Part shown: in pieces, positions 8,057 through 15,537 of the stretch | How the letters are laid out: each line of letters begins with the position of its first letter | Numbering within the stretch: position 1 is the stretch's first letter | From: JBKEDH01 sp047975295 | GTDB lineage: Bacteria > Bacteroidota > Bacteroidia > Flavobacteriales > Flavobacteriaceae | Assembly (NCBI GenBank): GCA_047975295.1 | Contig: JBKEDH010000048.1 | Span: 1 to 23,272, forward strand | Direction: 5' to 3' | Length of the DNA stretch: 23,272 nucleotides | Made by a program: the position numbers and the translations under genes | The notes under the pieces: generated by a model | The model's input: the letters and a program-made list of their open reading frames with translations, nothing else | Database searches by the model: none | Told to the model about the DNA's origin: nothing

Positions 8057-9601
8057 TTATTTGTCAAGTAACCGATTTGGGTATGGCACCTGCTGTCCTG
8101 TTGCCTTAAAACTTGGCATTTGGGCGTTCATACTTTGTAGTTTTTTGGTTAGTAGGTTTGCTAACTCTTTTACTTTTTCTGGATTTCTGTCTATTAAATC
8201 CGTGCTTTCTCCAATATCATTTTTAATGTTAAAAAGCTCCAACTTACCGTTATGGTGAAAATATACCAATTTCCAATCGCCTTGCCTAATAGTACTTGCC
8301 GCACCAATACCCGGTCCTTTTGGTCCCCATTTGTTTGGGTAATGCCATATTAAGGCTCTATCTTCTTCATAGGGAACTGTTTTTCCTTGTAAAACAGGAA
8401 CAAAACTTTGCCCGTCTATGGTTTGTACGGTTTTAAAATGGTGTACATCTGCCATTTCCAAAATAGTTGGGAAAAAGTCTTCAATAATAACTTTGGTATC
8501 TGTTTTAACGGCAGGTTTGGTAACGCCGGGCCATTTTACAATCATGGGCTCTCTTATACCGCCTTCGTACATTGAGCCTTTTCCGCTTGCCAACGGTTTG
8601 TTATGGGTATTGCGTTCTCCGCCCCGACCATGTTCGGACAGGCCACCATTATCGGACATAAATAATATGATGGTATTATCGGCCAAGTTCTTTTCTTCCA
8701 AATAATCCATAATATCACCAAGGGATTTATCCATTCCTTCAACCATAGAGGCGTATTTAGCTTCTTTTTCATCTAAACCGGCATTAATATATTTTTGAAG
8801 AAATCGCTTATCACCATAAAGCGGTATATGAACGGCATAATGCGACATATACAGATAAAATGGCTGCCCATTGGGAACTTTATCGAGTGTTGACAAGGCT
8901 TCTCTGGTAAGGGCTTCGGTTAGAAAAATGTCCTGTCCATGGTATTTATCCAATCCGGGTACTGCCCATACTTTTTTATTTGCTTTACCGTTACCAAAAT
9001 TTTCGGTTCCCAGATAACTTTGCGGAGCTCCGGCAGCATGGCCGGCAATATTAACATCAAAACCAAGAGTTTTTGGATTTTCGCCCGGTGTGCCAATGGC
9101 TGCAAAATGTGCTTTGCCACAGTGTATGGTGTAATAACCTTTGTTGTGCAACAACTGTGGCAATGGTGTGGCGTGTACTGCCAAACTATCGCCCAATATG
9201 GGACTTAGTCCGTTTACATTCCACATGGGATACGACAGAATGGAATCTTTTACCTCTACATGCTTCAGTGTGTGTTTTTTCAATGTCCAATTGGTAACGT
9301 GGTGTCTGGCGGCATTCATCCCTGTCATTAAGCTTATTCGTGTTGGCGAACAAACAGGAGTAGCATAGGCTTGGGTAAATTTCATGCCTTCTTTGGCAAG
9401 CCGTTCCATATTGGGTGTGTTGTAGCGTTTATTGAAAGGTGTCACTTCGGTCCAAAAAGGAACAGAGGTATCCTGCCACCCCATATCGTCCACCAAAAAC
9501 AGGACTATGTTTGGAGCCGTTTGGATTTCGCTTTTTTTTGAAGAACAGGAACAACACAGTACGAATATCCATGCCATTAAGAACAAGGTGGAGGTTTTCA
9601 T
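8057..9601 (-). CDS. Formylglycine-dependent sulfatase lipoprotein (S1 family)
   Basis: 514-residue type I sulfatase that hydrolyses sulfate esters, probably on a carbohydrate. The N-terminus is a lipoprotein signal (FLMAWIFVLCCSCSS, lipidated Cys most likely 19). Catalytic features seen: metal-binding Asp38-Asp39 in FLVDDMGW; the modification motif CSPTR at 84-88, where Cys84 becomes formylglycine, followed by LMTG; GKAHF at 162-166 (in place of the usual GKWHLG, keeping Lys and His); histidines in SHYAVHIP; SDNGG with Asp317-Asn318; and SGKGSMYEGGIREPMIVKWPG with Lys341. The C-terminus has the normal RQGDWKLVYF region. It lies upstream of the GH29 fucosidase on the same strand, suggesting joint use on a sulfated fucosylated glycan. 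Subfamily and sulfate position are not determinable by eye. Confidence 0.94.
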   Translation of the reverse strand: MKTSTLFLMAWIFVLCCSCSSKKSEIQTAPNIVLFLVDDMGWQDTSVPFWTEVTPFNKRYNTPNMERLAKEGMKFTQAYATPVCSPTRISLMTGMNAARHHVTNWTLKKHTLKHVEVKDSILSYPMWNVNGLSPILGDSLAVHATPLPQLLHNKGYYTIHCGKAHFAAIGTPGENPKTLGFDVNIAGHAAGAPQSYLGTENFGNGKANKKVWAVPGLDKYHGQDIFLTEALTREALSTLDKVPNGQPFYLYMSHYAVHIPLYGDKRFLQKYINAGLDEKEAKYASMVEGMDKSLGDIMDYLEEKNLADNTIILFMSDNGGLSEHGRGGERNTHNKPLASGKGSMYEGGIREPMIVKWPGVTKPAVKTDTKVIIEDFFPTILEMADVHHFKTVQTIDGQSFVPVLQGKTVPYEEDRALIWHYPNKWGPKGPGIGAASTIRQGDWKLVYFHHNGKLELFNIKNDIGESTDLIDRNPEKVKELANLLTKKLQSMNAQMPSFKATGQQVPYPNRLLDK

Positions 9602-9626
9602 TAAAAAAAGAGTAAAGAATCTTCTC

Positions 9627-9659
9627 GAAAGATAATCAAAATAACAAGAATTTTCAAAA
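9627..9659 (-). promoter_or_regulatory. Candidate sigma-ABfr-type promoter for the sulfatase gene
   Basis: Read on the minus strand: TTTTTG, 20 bp, then TATCTTTC. This matches the Bacteroidetes -33 TTG / -7 TAnnTTTG pattern except for the last base, with a normal spacer, and lies 25 bp upstream of the sulfatase ATG. Confidence 0.45.
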
Positions 9660-9779
9660 ATTGGATGGCAATTACTAATTGAATTTAAGAGGCCTTTCCA
9701 AAAAAATTAAGATGTTAAAAAAAGAATAAATAGTACTTAACAAAATCAAAAAAACAGCCTCTTCCTTTATATAATCGCT

Positions 9780-9787
9780 TACTTTCA
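9780..9787 (+). promoter_or_regulatory. Possible -7 box for the carboxypeptidase-regulatory-domain gene
   Basis: TACTTTCA differs from TAnnTTTG in the last base and lies 15 bp before the ATG. No -33 TTG is evident. An inverted AAGAGGC / GCCTCTT pair (9687-9693 and 9757-9763) lies upstream and could be an operator or chance. Confidence 0.28.
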
Positions 9788-9802
9788 CCAAAATTCAATT
9801 TT

Positions 9803-11335
9803 ATGGCAAAACATTACATCTCTATTCTTATTGTATTACTAGGCATTGGTTCTCAAGCACAAAAACAAATAGGAGCGCGGTTATTAGATGCCTCTACCAA
9901 AAAAGCTATCCCCTTCGCTACCGTTTCATTAAATAACAAATTAGGGGTTATTAGTAACGAACATGGATTTTTCCAACTTCATATCAATACAAAAATGACT
10001 ACGACCGATTCGCTGTTTTTTAGCTGTTTGGGCTACGAAAACAAAAGTAAATTGGCTTTAACTTTTGCCGACAGCATTGTGTATTTAAGTCCAAAATCAA
10101 TTGAATTGGATGAAGTTCTAGTTTCCAATAAGCATTATACCGCTGAAGAAATCATCTATAAAATTAAAGAAAATATAAAGCGAAATTATCCTGTAACACT
10201 TAATAAAAGTACTGTGTTTTACAGGGATTCATATTACAACAACATTGACAATGTGTCTGTTGAGCTGGAAAAATCGACCATTCCGGAAATCAATCAAAAC
10301 CTAATAGACAGTTTGCTTTATGCCATGCCAAAACAGGGTGCCGACCATACCGAAATTCTTGCCCATTTTTATACAACCAACCTAAATGAAAACAACGAAA
10401 AAATGGACATTATAAAAGCGGCAAAACTTTTTAACAACATTTCGGATATGACTTTCGAAAATATTGAAAAACGATTAAATACCATTTTAAGGACACGAAT
10501 AAAACGCGATTCGTATTTTAAGATAAAATCGGGAGTTTTTGGAACTAAGACCGAAATAGACTCTTCCTTTTTTGAAGAAAATACCAAACCGGAAGATATT
10601 GAAAAAACCGAAGCTTACCTTAAAGAACAACAAGAGAAGGAACAAAAACAAAAAGATGGTTTTTTAAAATGGCGGAAACATACAATTTCACAATTTTCTA
10701 AAAAGACTTTTTACAATGAAGACTCGCATTTAAACTTTATTTTCAAACATAAAAAATACGATTTCGAACTTCTGGATCATCTATATCTTAACAATAATTT
10801 TGTTTATAAAATTGCTTTTACCCCAAAACGAAATGCAAAATATCAAGGTGTTTTTTATGTTAATCTAGATGATTTTGCCATAGTACGGGTAGATTACCAA
10901 AACACCGAAAATATTAGAAACTTTAAATTGTTAGGGGTTTCATATCGTGTAAATGGCCATAAAGGCTGTCTTATCTACGAAAAAAACACAACAAGTTCTG
11001 TTTATAATTTAAAATATGCCGAAGAAGAGGAACTCGCTATGTTTGGCTTTAACCGCCCCATAAAAATTATAGAGAAAAACAAACATACCAAGGGCAGGCG
11101 CAAACAAAACGAAATTGATACAGACATCGATTTTATAATGAATAGCCGAACAAGAAAAGAGTTGGTTGTATTTGAAAATGTCTCACTTACCACACAGGAA
11201 TTTGATACCTTTAAAGAAAATGCAAACGTTACCCCTACCAAACTACCAAAATATGACCCCAACTTTTGGAAAGGCTATAATATTATAGAACCTAACGAAG
11301 CCATTAAAAACTTTAAAGCCATCGAGACAGAATAA
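9803..11335 (+). CDS. Exported carboxypeptidase-like regulatory domain protein of unknown function
   Basis: 510 residues. A Sec signal peptide (ISILIVLLGIGSQA, cleavage probably before Gln20) leads into a carboxypeptidase-D regulatory-like beta-sandwich at about 21-105 (IGARLLDASTKKAIPFATV, then LGVISNEHGFFQL, LFFSCLGY, ELDEVLVSN). The same domain opens SusC proteins, but no plug or barrel follows. The middle (about 120-300) is helical and highly charged, including a Lys/Glu/Gln-rich stretch near 268-285. The last third is beta-rich with YQGVFYVNLDDFAIVRVDYQ, which resembles the tail of other Bacteroidetes surface proteins with this N-terminal domain. It is probably periplasmic or outer-membrane associated. 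It is a single gene, divergent from the sulfatase and convergent with the phosphoesterase at a 1-bp gap. Function unknown. Confidence 0.85.
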   Translation: MAKHYISILIVLLGIGSQAQKQIGARLLDASTKKAIPFATVSLNNKLGVISNEHGFFQLHINTKMTTTDSLFFSCLGYENKSKLALTFADSIVYLSPKSIELDEVLVSNKHYTAEEIIYKIKENIKRNYPVTLNKSTVFYRDSYYNNIDNVSVELEKSTIPEINQNLIDSLLYAMPKQGADHTEILAHFYTTNLNENNEKMDIIKAAKLFNNISDMTFENIEKRLNTILRTRIKRDSYFKIKSGVFGTKTEIDSSFFEENTKPEDIEKTEAYLKEQQEKEQKQKDGFLKWRKHTISQFSKKTFYNEDSHLNFIFKHKKYDFELLDHLYLNNNFVYKIAFTPKRNAKYQGVFYVNLDDFAIVRVDYQNTENIRNFKLLGVSYRVNGHKGCLIYEKNTTSSVYNLKYAEEEELAMFGFNRPIKIIEKNKHTKGRRKQNEIDTDIDFIMNSRTRKELVVFENVSLTTQEFDTFKENANVTPTKLPKYDPNFWKGYNIIEPNEAIKNFKAIETE

Positions 11336-11336
11336 A

Positions 11337-12068
11337 TTAACGTTTATTCCGTCCTTTTTCATTAGGATAAAGTTCCCGTATCGGGTCGCTTTGCTCATAG
11401 GTTTTTGTATCGATATTTAAACCGGTAAGCTTTCCAAAAAAAGCTACACCTGTATCTACATTCCAAACGTTGGCAGCATACATGGGCTTGTCGTAATTAA
11501 AATTTATGGTTGGTGTATGCCCAATAAAAATCTCGTTATAATGCGTAAATCGTTTTGGATAAAATGTTTCGTTTTTATCCATATTTTTATCTAAAGCCAA
11601 AGCCATTTCCCAAAGGGTACGGTCATAATAAAAAGTTTCTTTGTTTACTTCTCGCTTTACACCGTGCATAGAGGTAAAACCGGCATGAATAAACAATCGG
11701 TTATTGTTATCTAAATAATACCATTGTAGATTGCCAAAAAATATAAGATGGTCTTTTTTCTGTTTTTCTGTAAAGATTTCATAACTTTCTATTGTTTCTT
11801 TACCTCCATGCATATACCAAATGGGATTTACTACCCCTGTTTTTAACCAATCTTCGCACCAGGCATCATGGTTACCTTTTATAAAAATACAATCTATTTT
11901 TTCTGAAAGCTCTATTAAAAATTGAATAACCTGTGCCGATTCGCTCCAACCATCTACATAATCGCCCATAAAGATGAGCGTATCGTTATCTTTAATTTCC
12001 AACCTGTTCAAGACTTGAACCAAAGCTTTTAGTCCACCATGTATATCTCCTATTGCATAAGTTGCCAT
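11337..12068 (-). CDS. Calcineurin-like metallophosphoesterase (PPP family, ApaH/PrpA-like)
   Basis: Cytoplasmic metal-dependent phosphoesterase related to bacterial PrpA-type serine/threonine phosphatases and ApaH. The start is placed at ATG 12068 (MATYAIGDIHGG), not at an upstream in-frame codon 39 bp earlier, because the family begins directly with the first motif and a -7 box lies between the two candidates. The product is 243 residues. Motifs seen: GDIHG at 7-11, GDYVDG at 35-40, GNHD at 65-68, then IHAGF and IGHTPT in the C-terminal half, so the complete dimetal site is present. Substrate is unknown: phosphoprotein, diadenosine polyphosphate or other phosphoesters are possible. It converges with the preceding gene at a 1-bp gap and is separated from the upstream operon by a terminator. 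Confidence 0.9.
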   Translation of the reverse strand: MATYAIGDIHGGLKALVQVLNRLEIKDNDTLIFMGDYVDGWSESAQVIQFLIELSEKIDCIFIKGNHDAWCEDWLKTGVVNPIWYMHGGKETIESYEIFTEKQKKDHLIFFGNLQWYYLDNNNRLFIHAGFTSMHGVKREVNKETFYYDRTLWEMALALDKNMDKNETFYPKRFTHYNEIFIGHTPTINFNYDKPMYAANVWNVDTGVAFFGKLTGLNIDTKTYEQSDPIRELYPNEKGRNKR

Positions 12069-12072
12069 ACAA

Positions 12073-12080
12073 CAAAGATA
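12073..12080 (-). promoter_or_regulatory. Consensus -7 box directly before the phosphoesterase start
   Basis: On the minus strand TATCTTTG matches TAnnTTTG exactly and ends 4 bp before the ATG at 12068. Transcription starting the usual few bases downstream would give a leaderless or nearly leaderless mRNA. A -33 TTG is not obvious. Confidence 0.5.
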
Positions 12081-12107
12081 AATTTTAATTTTATAAAAAA
12101 TGAGCAT

Positions 12108-12142
12108 AAAAAAAGCTCCGCAACTGCGAAGCTTTTCTTTTT
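12108..12142 (-). terminator. Rho-independent terminator after the polyamine/small-protein operon
   Basis: Minus strand: AAAAGCTTCGCA, loop GT, TGCGGAGCTTTT, continuing into a T run. One pair is a G-U in the minus-strand RNA but an A-C mismatch in the plus-strand RNA, which favours function for minus-strand genes. It lies 24 bp after the 75-aa gene. Confidence 0.8.
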
Positions 12143-12165
12143 CAACTTATGATTGTAACAAAGGG

Positions 12166-12393
12166 TTACCCTTCAATAAGTTTTAAACTTTCTACTCGGT
12201 AAATAACATCGTCCTCATCGGCGTCTTCAACAAAAACTATTTTAAAATTTTTATCAATCAAGCTTTTGTCGTTTCTTAAATCGAATTGTTTTAAAACCCG
12301 TGGATGTACATCTTCAAAAACCAATTCGTCTCCATTTTCAAACCAAAAGGTGTAAAGTCCTTTTTTGTAAGATTTAAAAACTGCTGTTTTCAT
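12166..12393 (-). CDS. Small conserved hypothetical protein (75 aa)
   Basis: 75 residues, no signal peptide or membrane segment. The composition is alternating hydrophobic and charged (TFWFENGDELVFEDVHP, FKIVFVEDADEDDVIYRV), which suggests a small beta-rich cytoplasmic fold. It is the last gene of a minus-strand run: 21 bp downstream of the 110-aa gene and followed by a strong terminator. I do not recognise a named family. The tight spacing, the ATG start and the terminator right after it support a real gene. Confidence 0.75.
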   Translation of the reverse strand: MKTAVFKSYKKGLYTFWFENGDELVFEDVHPRVLKQFDLRNDKSLIDKNFKIVFVEDADEDDVIYRVESLKLIEG

Positions 12394-12414
12394 TTTAATT
12401 ATGTATATAAATAT

Positions 12415-12747
12415 TTAATCCTCATCGTCGTCGTTGTCATCTGCCACATCCGGCATATCGGTATCGGTATCATCATCATTCACCTTAACGCTATCGAAAT
12501 CCACTTCAGATTCTGTTTCGGTATCTTCATCGTCAATAAAATCTTCCATGGCTTGCACCAATCGTTTACCTACTTTTACCAAATAAATGGTGTCTTTGGT
12601 ACGTACCTCTACAGCTTCAATAATTTCATTTTGGACATTTCTAAAGGAGATGATGTCGGTTTCGTCATAACCATCGGGAAATTTTTCAACAAGAAGATTT
12701 AAGATATCCTCATTAAGCTTTTTGTAATCTACAATTTTGCGTAACAT
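12415..12747 (-). CDS. Conserved hypothetical protein with long acidic C-terminal tail (110 aa)
   Basis: 110 residues in two parts. Residues 1-70 are an ordinary folded-looking segment (MLRKIVDYKKLNEDILNLLV, FRNVQNEIIEAVEVRT, IYLVKVGKRLVQAMEDF). Residues 71-110 are an almost purely acidic tail made of Asp/Glu with some Thr, Ser and Val, likely disordered. Such tails can mimic nucleic acid or bind basic partners such as polyamines; this is inference only. Similar Flavobacteriaceae proteins have, to my recollection, been labelled DNA primase, but no primase motif (TOPRIM or zinc finger) is visible, so that name should not be carried over. It starts 14 bp after the deoxyhypusine-synthase-like stop, so it is very likely co-transcribed. 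Confidence 0.78.
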   Translation of the reverse strand: MLRKIVDYKKLNEDILNLLVEKFPDGYDETDIISFRNVQNEIIEAVEVRTKDTIYLVKVGKRLVQAMEDFIDDEDTETESEVDFDSVKVNDDDTDTDMPDVADDNDDDED

Positions 12748-12761
12748 AATATTTGGGTTAA

Positions 12762-13736
12762 TTATTGGTCTAACAAATATGCAAAAATTAACGGAGCAAC
12801 AATGGTTGCATCGCTTTCAATGATAAACTTAGGTGTATTGATGTCCAACTTTCCCCAAGTAATTTTTTCGTTCGGTACGGCTCCTGAATACGACCCGTAA
12901 CTTGTTGTAGAGTCGCTTATTTGGCAAAAATAGCTCCAAAACGGTGTGTCGGTACGTTCCATATCCTGATACAGCATGGGCACTACACAAATGGGAAAAT
13001 CGCCGGCAATACCACCACCTATCTGGAAAAAACCGATACCATTTTTCGAATTTTCGGTATACCAATCGGCCAAAAAGGTCATGTATTCTATACCCGATTT
13101 CATGGTGCTTGCCTTTAGTTCTCCTTTAAGCACGTAACTTGCAAAAATATTGCCCATGGTGCTGTCCTCCCATCCAGGTACAACAATAGGTATATTTTTT
13201 TCGGCTGCAGCGTACATCCACGAATCTTTTAAATTTATTTCGTAATATTGTTCCAATACGCCAGAAAGCAACATTTTGTACATGTATTCGTGTGGTAAGT
13301 AGCGTTCGCCTTTCTCTTCGGCTTCTTTCCAAATTTCGAAAATATGTGTTTGCAGACGACGGAATGCTTCTTCTTCGGGAATGCAGGTGTCGGTAACACG
13401 ATTAAGCCCTTTTTCGAGCAAATCCCACTCATCCTGTGGCGTTAAATCTCTATAATTGGGTACGCGCTTGTAATGGGAGTGTGCCACTAAATTCATAATA
13501 TCCTCTTCAAGGTTGGCTCCCGTACAGGATATAATCTGTACTTTGTCCCGACGTATCATTTCGGCAAAGCTCTTGCCAAGTTCGGCGGTACTCATGGCTC
13601 CTGCAAGAGAAACCAACATTTTACTTCCAGAAGCCAGTTGTGTCTCGTAGGCTTTTGCCGCATCGACCAAAGCGGCCGCATTAAAATGCAGATAATGCTT
13701 TTCTATAAATTGTGAAATGGGTCCTTTGTTATTCAT
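12762..13736 (-). CDS. Deoxyhypusine synthase-like protein, probable polyamine (homospermidine) synthase
   Basis: 324-residue member of the deoxyhypusine synthase family, NAD-dependent enzymes that transfer an aminobutyl group from a polyamine. The start is placed at ATG 13736 (MNNKGPISQFIEKHYLHFN); the upstream in-frame extension is low-complexity and untypical. Visible features: SLAGAMSTAELGKSFAEMIRRD and ISCTGANLEEDIM (Rossmann-type NAD site), GIGFFQIGGGIAGDFPICVVPMLYQD, and GSYSGAVPNEKITWGKLD, in which Lys296 aligns with the lysine that forms the covalent imine in eukaryotic enzymes. Bacteria lack eIF5A hypusination. Flavobacteria typically contain sym-homospermidine, so a role in homospermidine synthesis is a reasonable inference. 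It lies 129 bp downstream of arginine decarboxylase and just ahead of two small genes. Confidence 0.88.
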   Translation of the reverse strand: MNNKGPISQFIEKHYLHFNAAALVDAAKAYETQLASGSKMLVSLAGAMSTAELGKSFAEMIRRDKVQIISCTGANLEEDIMNLVAHSHYKRVPNYRDLTPQDEWDLLEKGLNRVTDTCIPEEEAFRRLQTHIFEIWKEAEEKGERYLPHEYMYKMLLSGVLEQYYEINLKDSWMYAAAEKNIPIVVPGWEDSTMGNIFASYVLKGELKASTMKSGIEYMTFLADWYTENSKNGIGFFQIGGGIAGDFPICVVPMLYQDMERTDTPFWSYFCQISDSTTSYGSYSGAVPNEKITWGKLDINTPKFIIESDATIVAPLIFAYLLDQ

Positions 13737-13865
13737 TTTTATTGTTATGGTTATTAAAAAGCTGTTTAAATTTATAACGAAACATTTAAAAAACAATATT
13801 CTATTTAAAAATAATACCAATTTAATACTGTTTTTTTATTGCGATTGGGTAAAACAGACCAAAAA

Positions 13866-15263
13866 TTATTTGTTGTAGCCTAAAATTTTAAGTAATTCCT
13901 CACTTTTTTGTTGCTCGCTGAACAGTATTTTTACTAAATTTCCGTTTTCATCCTTATCTATAAGTATATGTTTTGGCGACGGTATTAAACAGTGCTGCAA
14001 CCCACCAAAACCACCAATAGTTTCCTGATAGGCTCCCGTATTGAAAAACCCGATGTACAGCGGTTTTTCCTTATTGTATTTTGGCAAATAAATAGCATTC
14101 ATGTGCTGTTCGCTATTGTAATAATCGTCGCTATCGCAGGTTAAACCACCAAGTAAAACCCGTTCGTAACTATCGTTCCAACGGTTTATAGGCAACAAAA
14201 TAAAACGTTTGTTTATGGCCCAAGTATCGGGTAAAGTGGTAATAAACGACGAGTTTATCATATTCCATTTTTCACGATCGTTTTGCTGTTTTTGGTACAG
14301 TACTTCGTAAATGGCTCCACCACTTTCCCCGACCGTAAAACTACCAAATTCGGTAAAAATATGGGGTACATCGACTTCTTCCTCTTCGCAGGCCAGTTTA
14401 ATTTGGTTAATAATTTCATCAATCATATACTTATAATCAAACTCGAATGCCAAAGAGTTTTTTATGGGGAAACCACCTCCTATATTCAAACTATCCAAAG
14501 TAGGGCATATTTTCTTTAAACTGGTATAAACCTTTAAACATTTGTGGAGCTCGTTCCAATAATAAGCATTGTCGCGAATACCTGTGTTAATAAAAAAGTG
14601 GAGCATTTTTAGTTCAACTTTTTTATTGTTCAGGATTTGGTTTTTATAAAATGGTACAATGTTTTTGTAGCCAATACCCAATCGGGACGTGTAAAATTCA
14701 AATTTGGGTTCTTCTTCGGAAGCAATACGGATACCCACCTTGAATTTGCCTTTTATCTCTTTGGAAAGCAAATCTATCTCCTCGTAATTATCGATTATGG
14801 GGATGGCGTTTTTATGTCCGTTATTAATCAATCGGGCAATATTGGTAACGTATTGAGCCCGCTTAAAACCATTGCTTATTACATAGGTTTTATCGGTTAT
14901 CTTGCCTTCCTTTTTTAAATTTTCGACAATATCAATATCAAATGCCGATGAGGTTTCTATATGAATATCGTTCTTTAAGGCTTCGTTTAAAACATGCTTA
15001 AAATGCGAACTTTTGGTACAATAACAATAATGGTATTTACCCTTGTAGCCGTTCTGCTTAATAGCTTCTTCAAACCAATATTTTGCCTTTTGGATGTTGT
15101 TCGAAATTTGTGGCAAATAGGTGAATTTTAAAGGTGCACCGTACTCCTCGACTAAGGCCATTAAATCGACATCGTGAAATTTTAGGGATTTATCTTCTAA
15201 TTTAAATTCTTCCTGTGGAAAATCGAAAGTCTGGTTGATTAAATCTATATATTTGGTATTCAT
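13866..15263 (-). CDS. speA: Arginine decarboxylase, PLP fold III
   Basis: 465-residue alanine-racemase-fold decarboxylase, matching the compact form found in Bacteroidota, shorter than the roughly 630-660-residue E. coli SpeA. It should convert arginine to agmatine in the cytoplasm, the first step to putrescine. Seen: YHYCYCTKSSHF, with Lys84 as the likely PLP Schiff-base lysine; HIETSSAFDIDIV; the ELKMLHFFINTGIRDN barrel strand with the phosphate-binding neighbourhood; LDSLNIGGGFPI, the glycine-rich PLP phosphate loop; FTEFGSFTVGESGGAIYEV; GGLTCDSDDYY, with the catalytic Cys and acidic substrate-binding residues; and GAYQETIGGFGG near the C-terminus. Lysine, ornithine or carboxynorspermidine decarboxylases share this fold, but the neighbouring deoxyhypusine-synthase-like gene favours polyamine synthesis from arginine. 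Confidence 0.82.
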   Translation of the reverse strand: MNTKYIDLINQTFDFPQEEFKLEDKSLKFHDVDLMALVEEYGAPLKFTYLPQISNNIQKAKYWFEEAIKQNGYKGKYHYCYCTKSSHFKHVLNEALKNDIHIETSSAFDIDIVENLKKEGKITDKTYVISNGFKRAQYVTNIARLINNGHKNAIPIIDNYEEIDLLSKEIKGKFKVGIRIASEEEPKFEFYTSRLGIGYKNIVPFYKNQILNNKKVELKMLHFFINTGIRDNAYYWNELHKCLKVYTSLKKICPTLDSLNIGGGFPIKNSLAFEFDYKYMIDEIINQIKLACEEEEVDVPHIFTEFGSFTVGESGGAIYEVLYQKQQNDREKWNMINSSFITTLPDTWAINKRFILLPINRWNDSYERVLLGGLTCDSDDYYNSEQHMNAIYLPKYNKEKPLYIGFFNTGAYQETIGGFGGLQHCLIPSPKHILIDKDENGNLVKILFSEQQKSEELLKILGYNK

Positions 15264-15450
15264 TATTTTATTAAAAGGGTTAAAAAATGGGAATTATTTA
15301 CTAATTCGGTATTAATTTAACATTAATAAAACAATAAATCAAACTTGTAGTTGCGCTTGAGTGGTTGGTAAAAAACCAAATAAGTGCTGACTAATACTAT
15401 GGGTATAAACGGAAGATAGCTCTAAAATCCGGTTACTTAACCTATAAGCC

Positions 15451-15537
15451 GCTTTTGAAAATGACTTCCTCGTGTTCAAAAGCCCGGAAATAAAAACAGG
15501 GTACAATTGTTCAGCTAAAATATTGGCGCAAATGAAC
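15451..15537. other. Candidate structured leader or small RNA segment
   Basis: Contains a perfect 9-bp stem, GCTTTTGAA (15451-15459) with TTCAAAAGC (15475-15483), and a second stem, GTTCA (15509-15513) with TGAAC (15533-15537), with TTGGT/ACCAA (15365-15379) a little to the left. On the minus strand this would be the far upstream part of the speA leader. On the plus strand a long T-rich tract follows at 15549-15580. No known RNA family is recognised. Confidence 0.3.

Noticed and set aside
12415..12530. GAT/ATC-rich tract that looks like a microsatellite
   Set aside because: It is the coding sequence of the acidic Asp/Glu tail of the 110-aa protein, in frame and without slippage-like perfect repeats.
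12304..12702. 132-codon open frame on the plus strand
   Set aside because: Antisense to the two small minus-strand genes; rich in Ile, Val and His runs that arise by reading the Asp/Glu-coding tail backwards.
13737..13820. N-terminal extension of the deoxyhypusine-synthase-like protein
   Set aside because: The extra 28 residues are hydrophobic, low-complexity and not part of the family; the ATG at 13736 is followed by the normal N-terminus.
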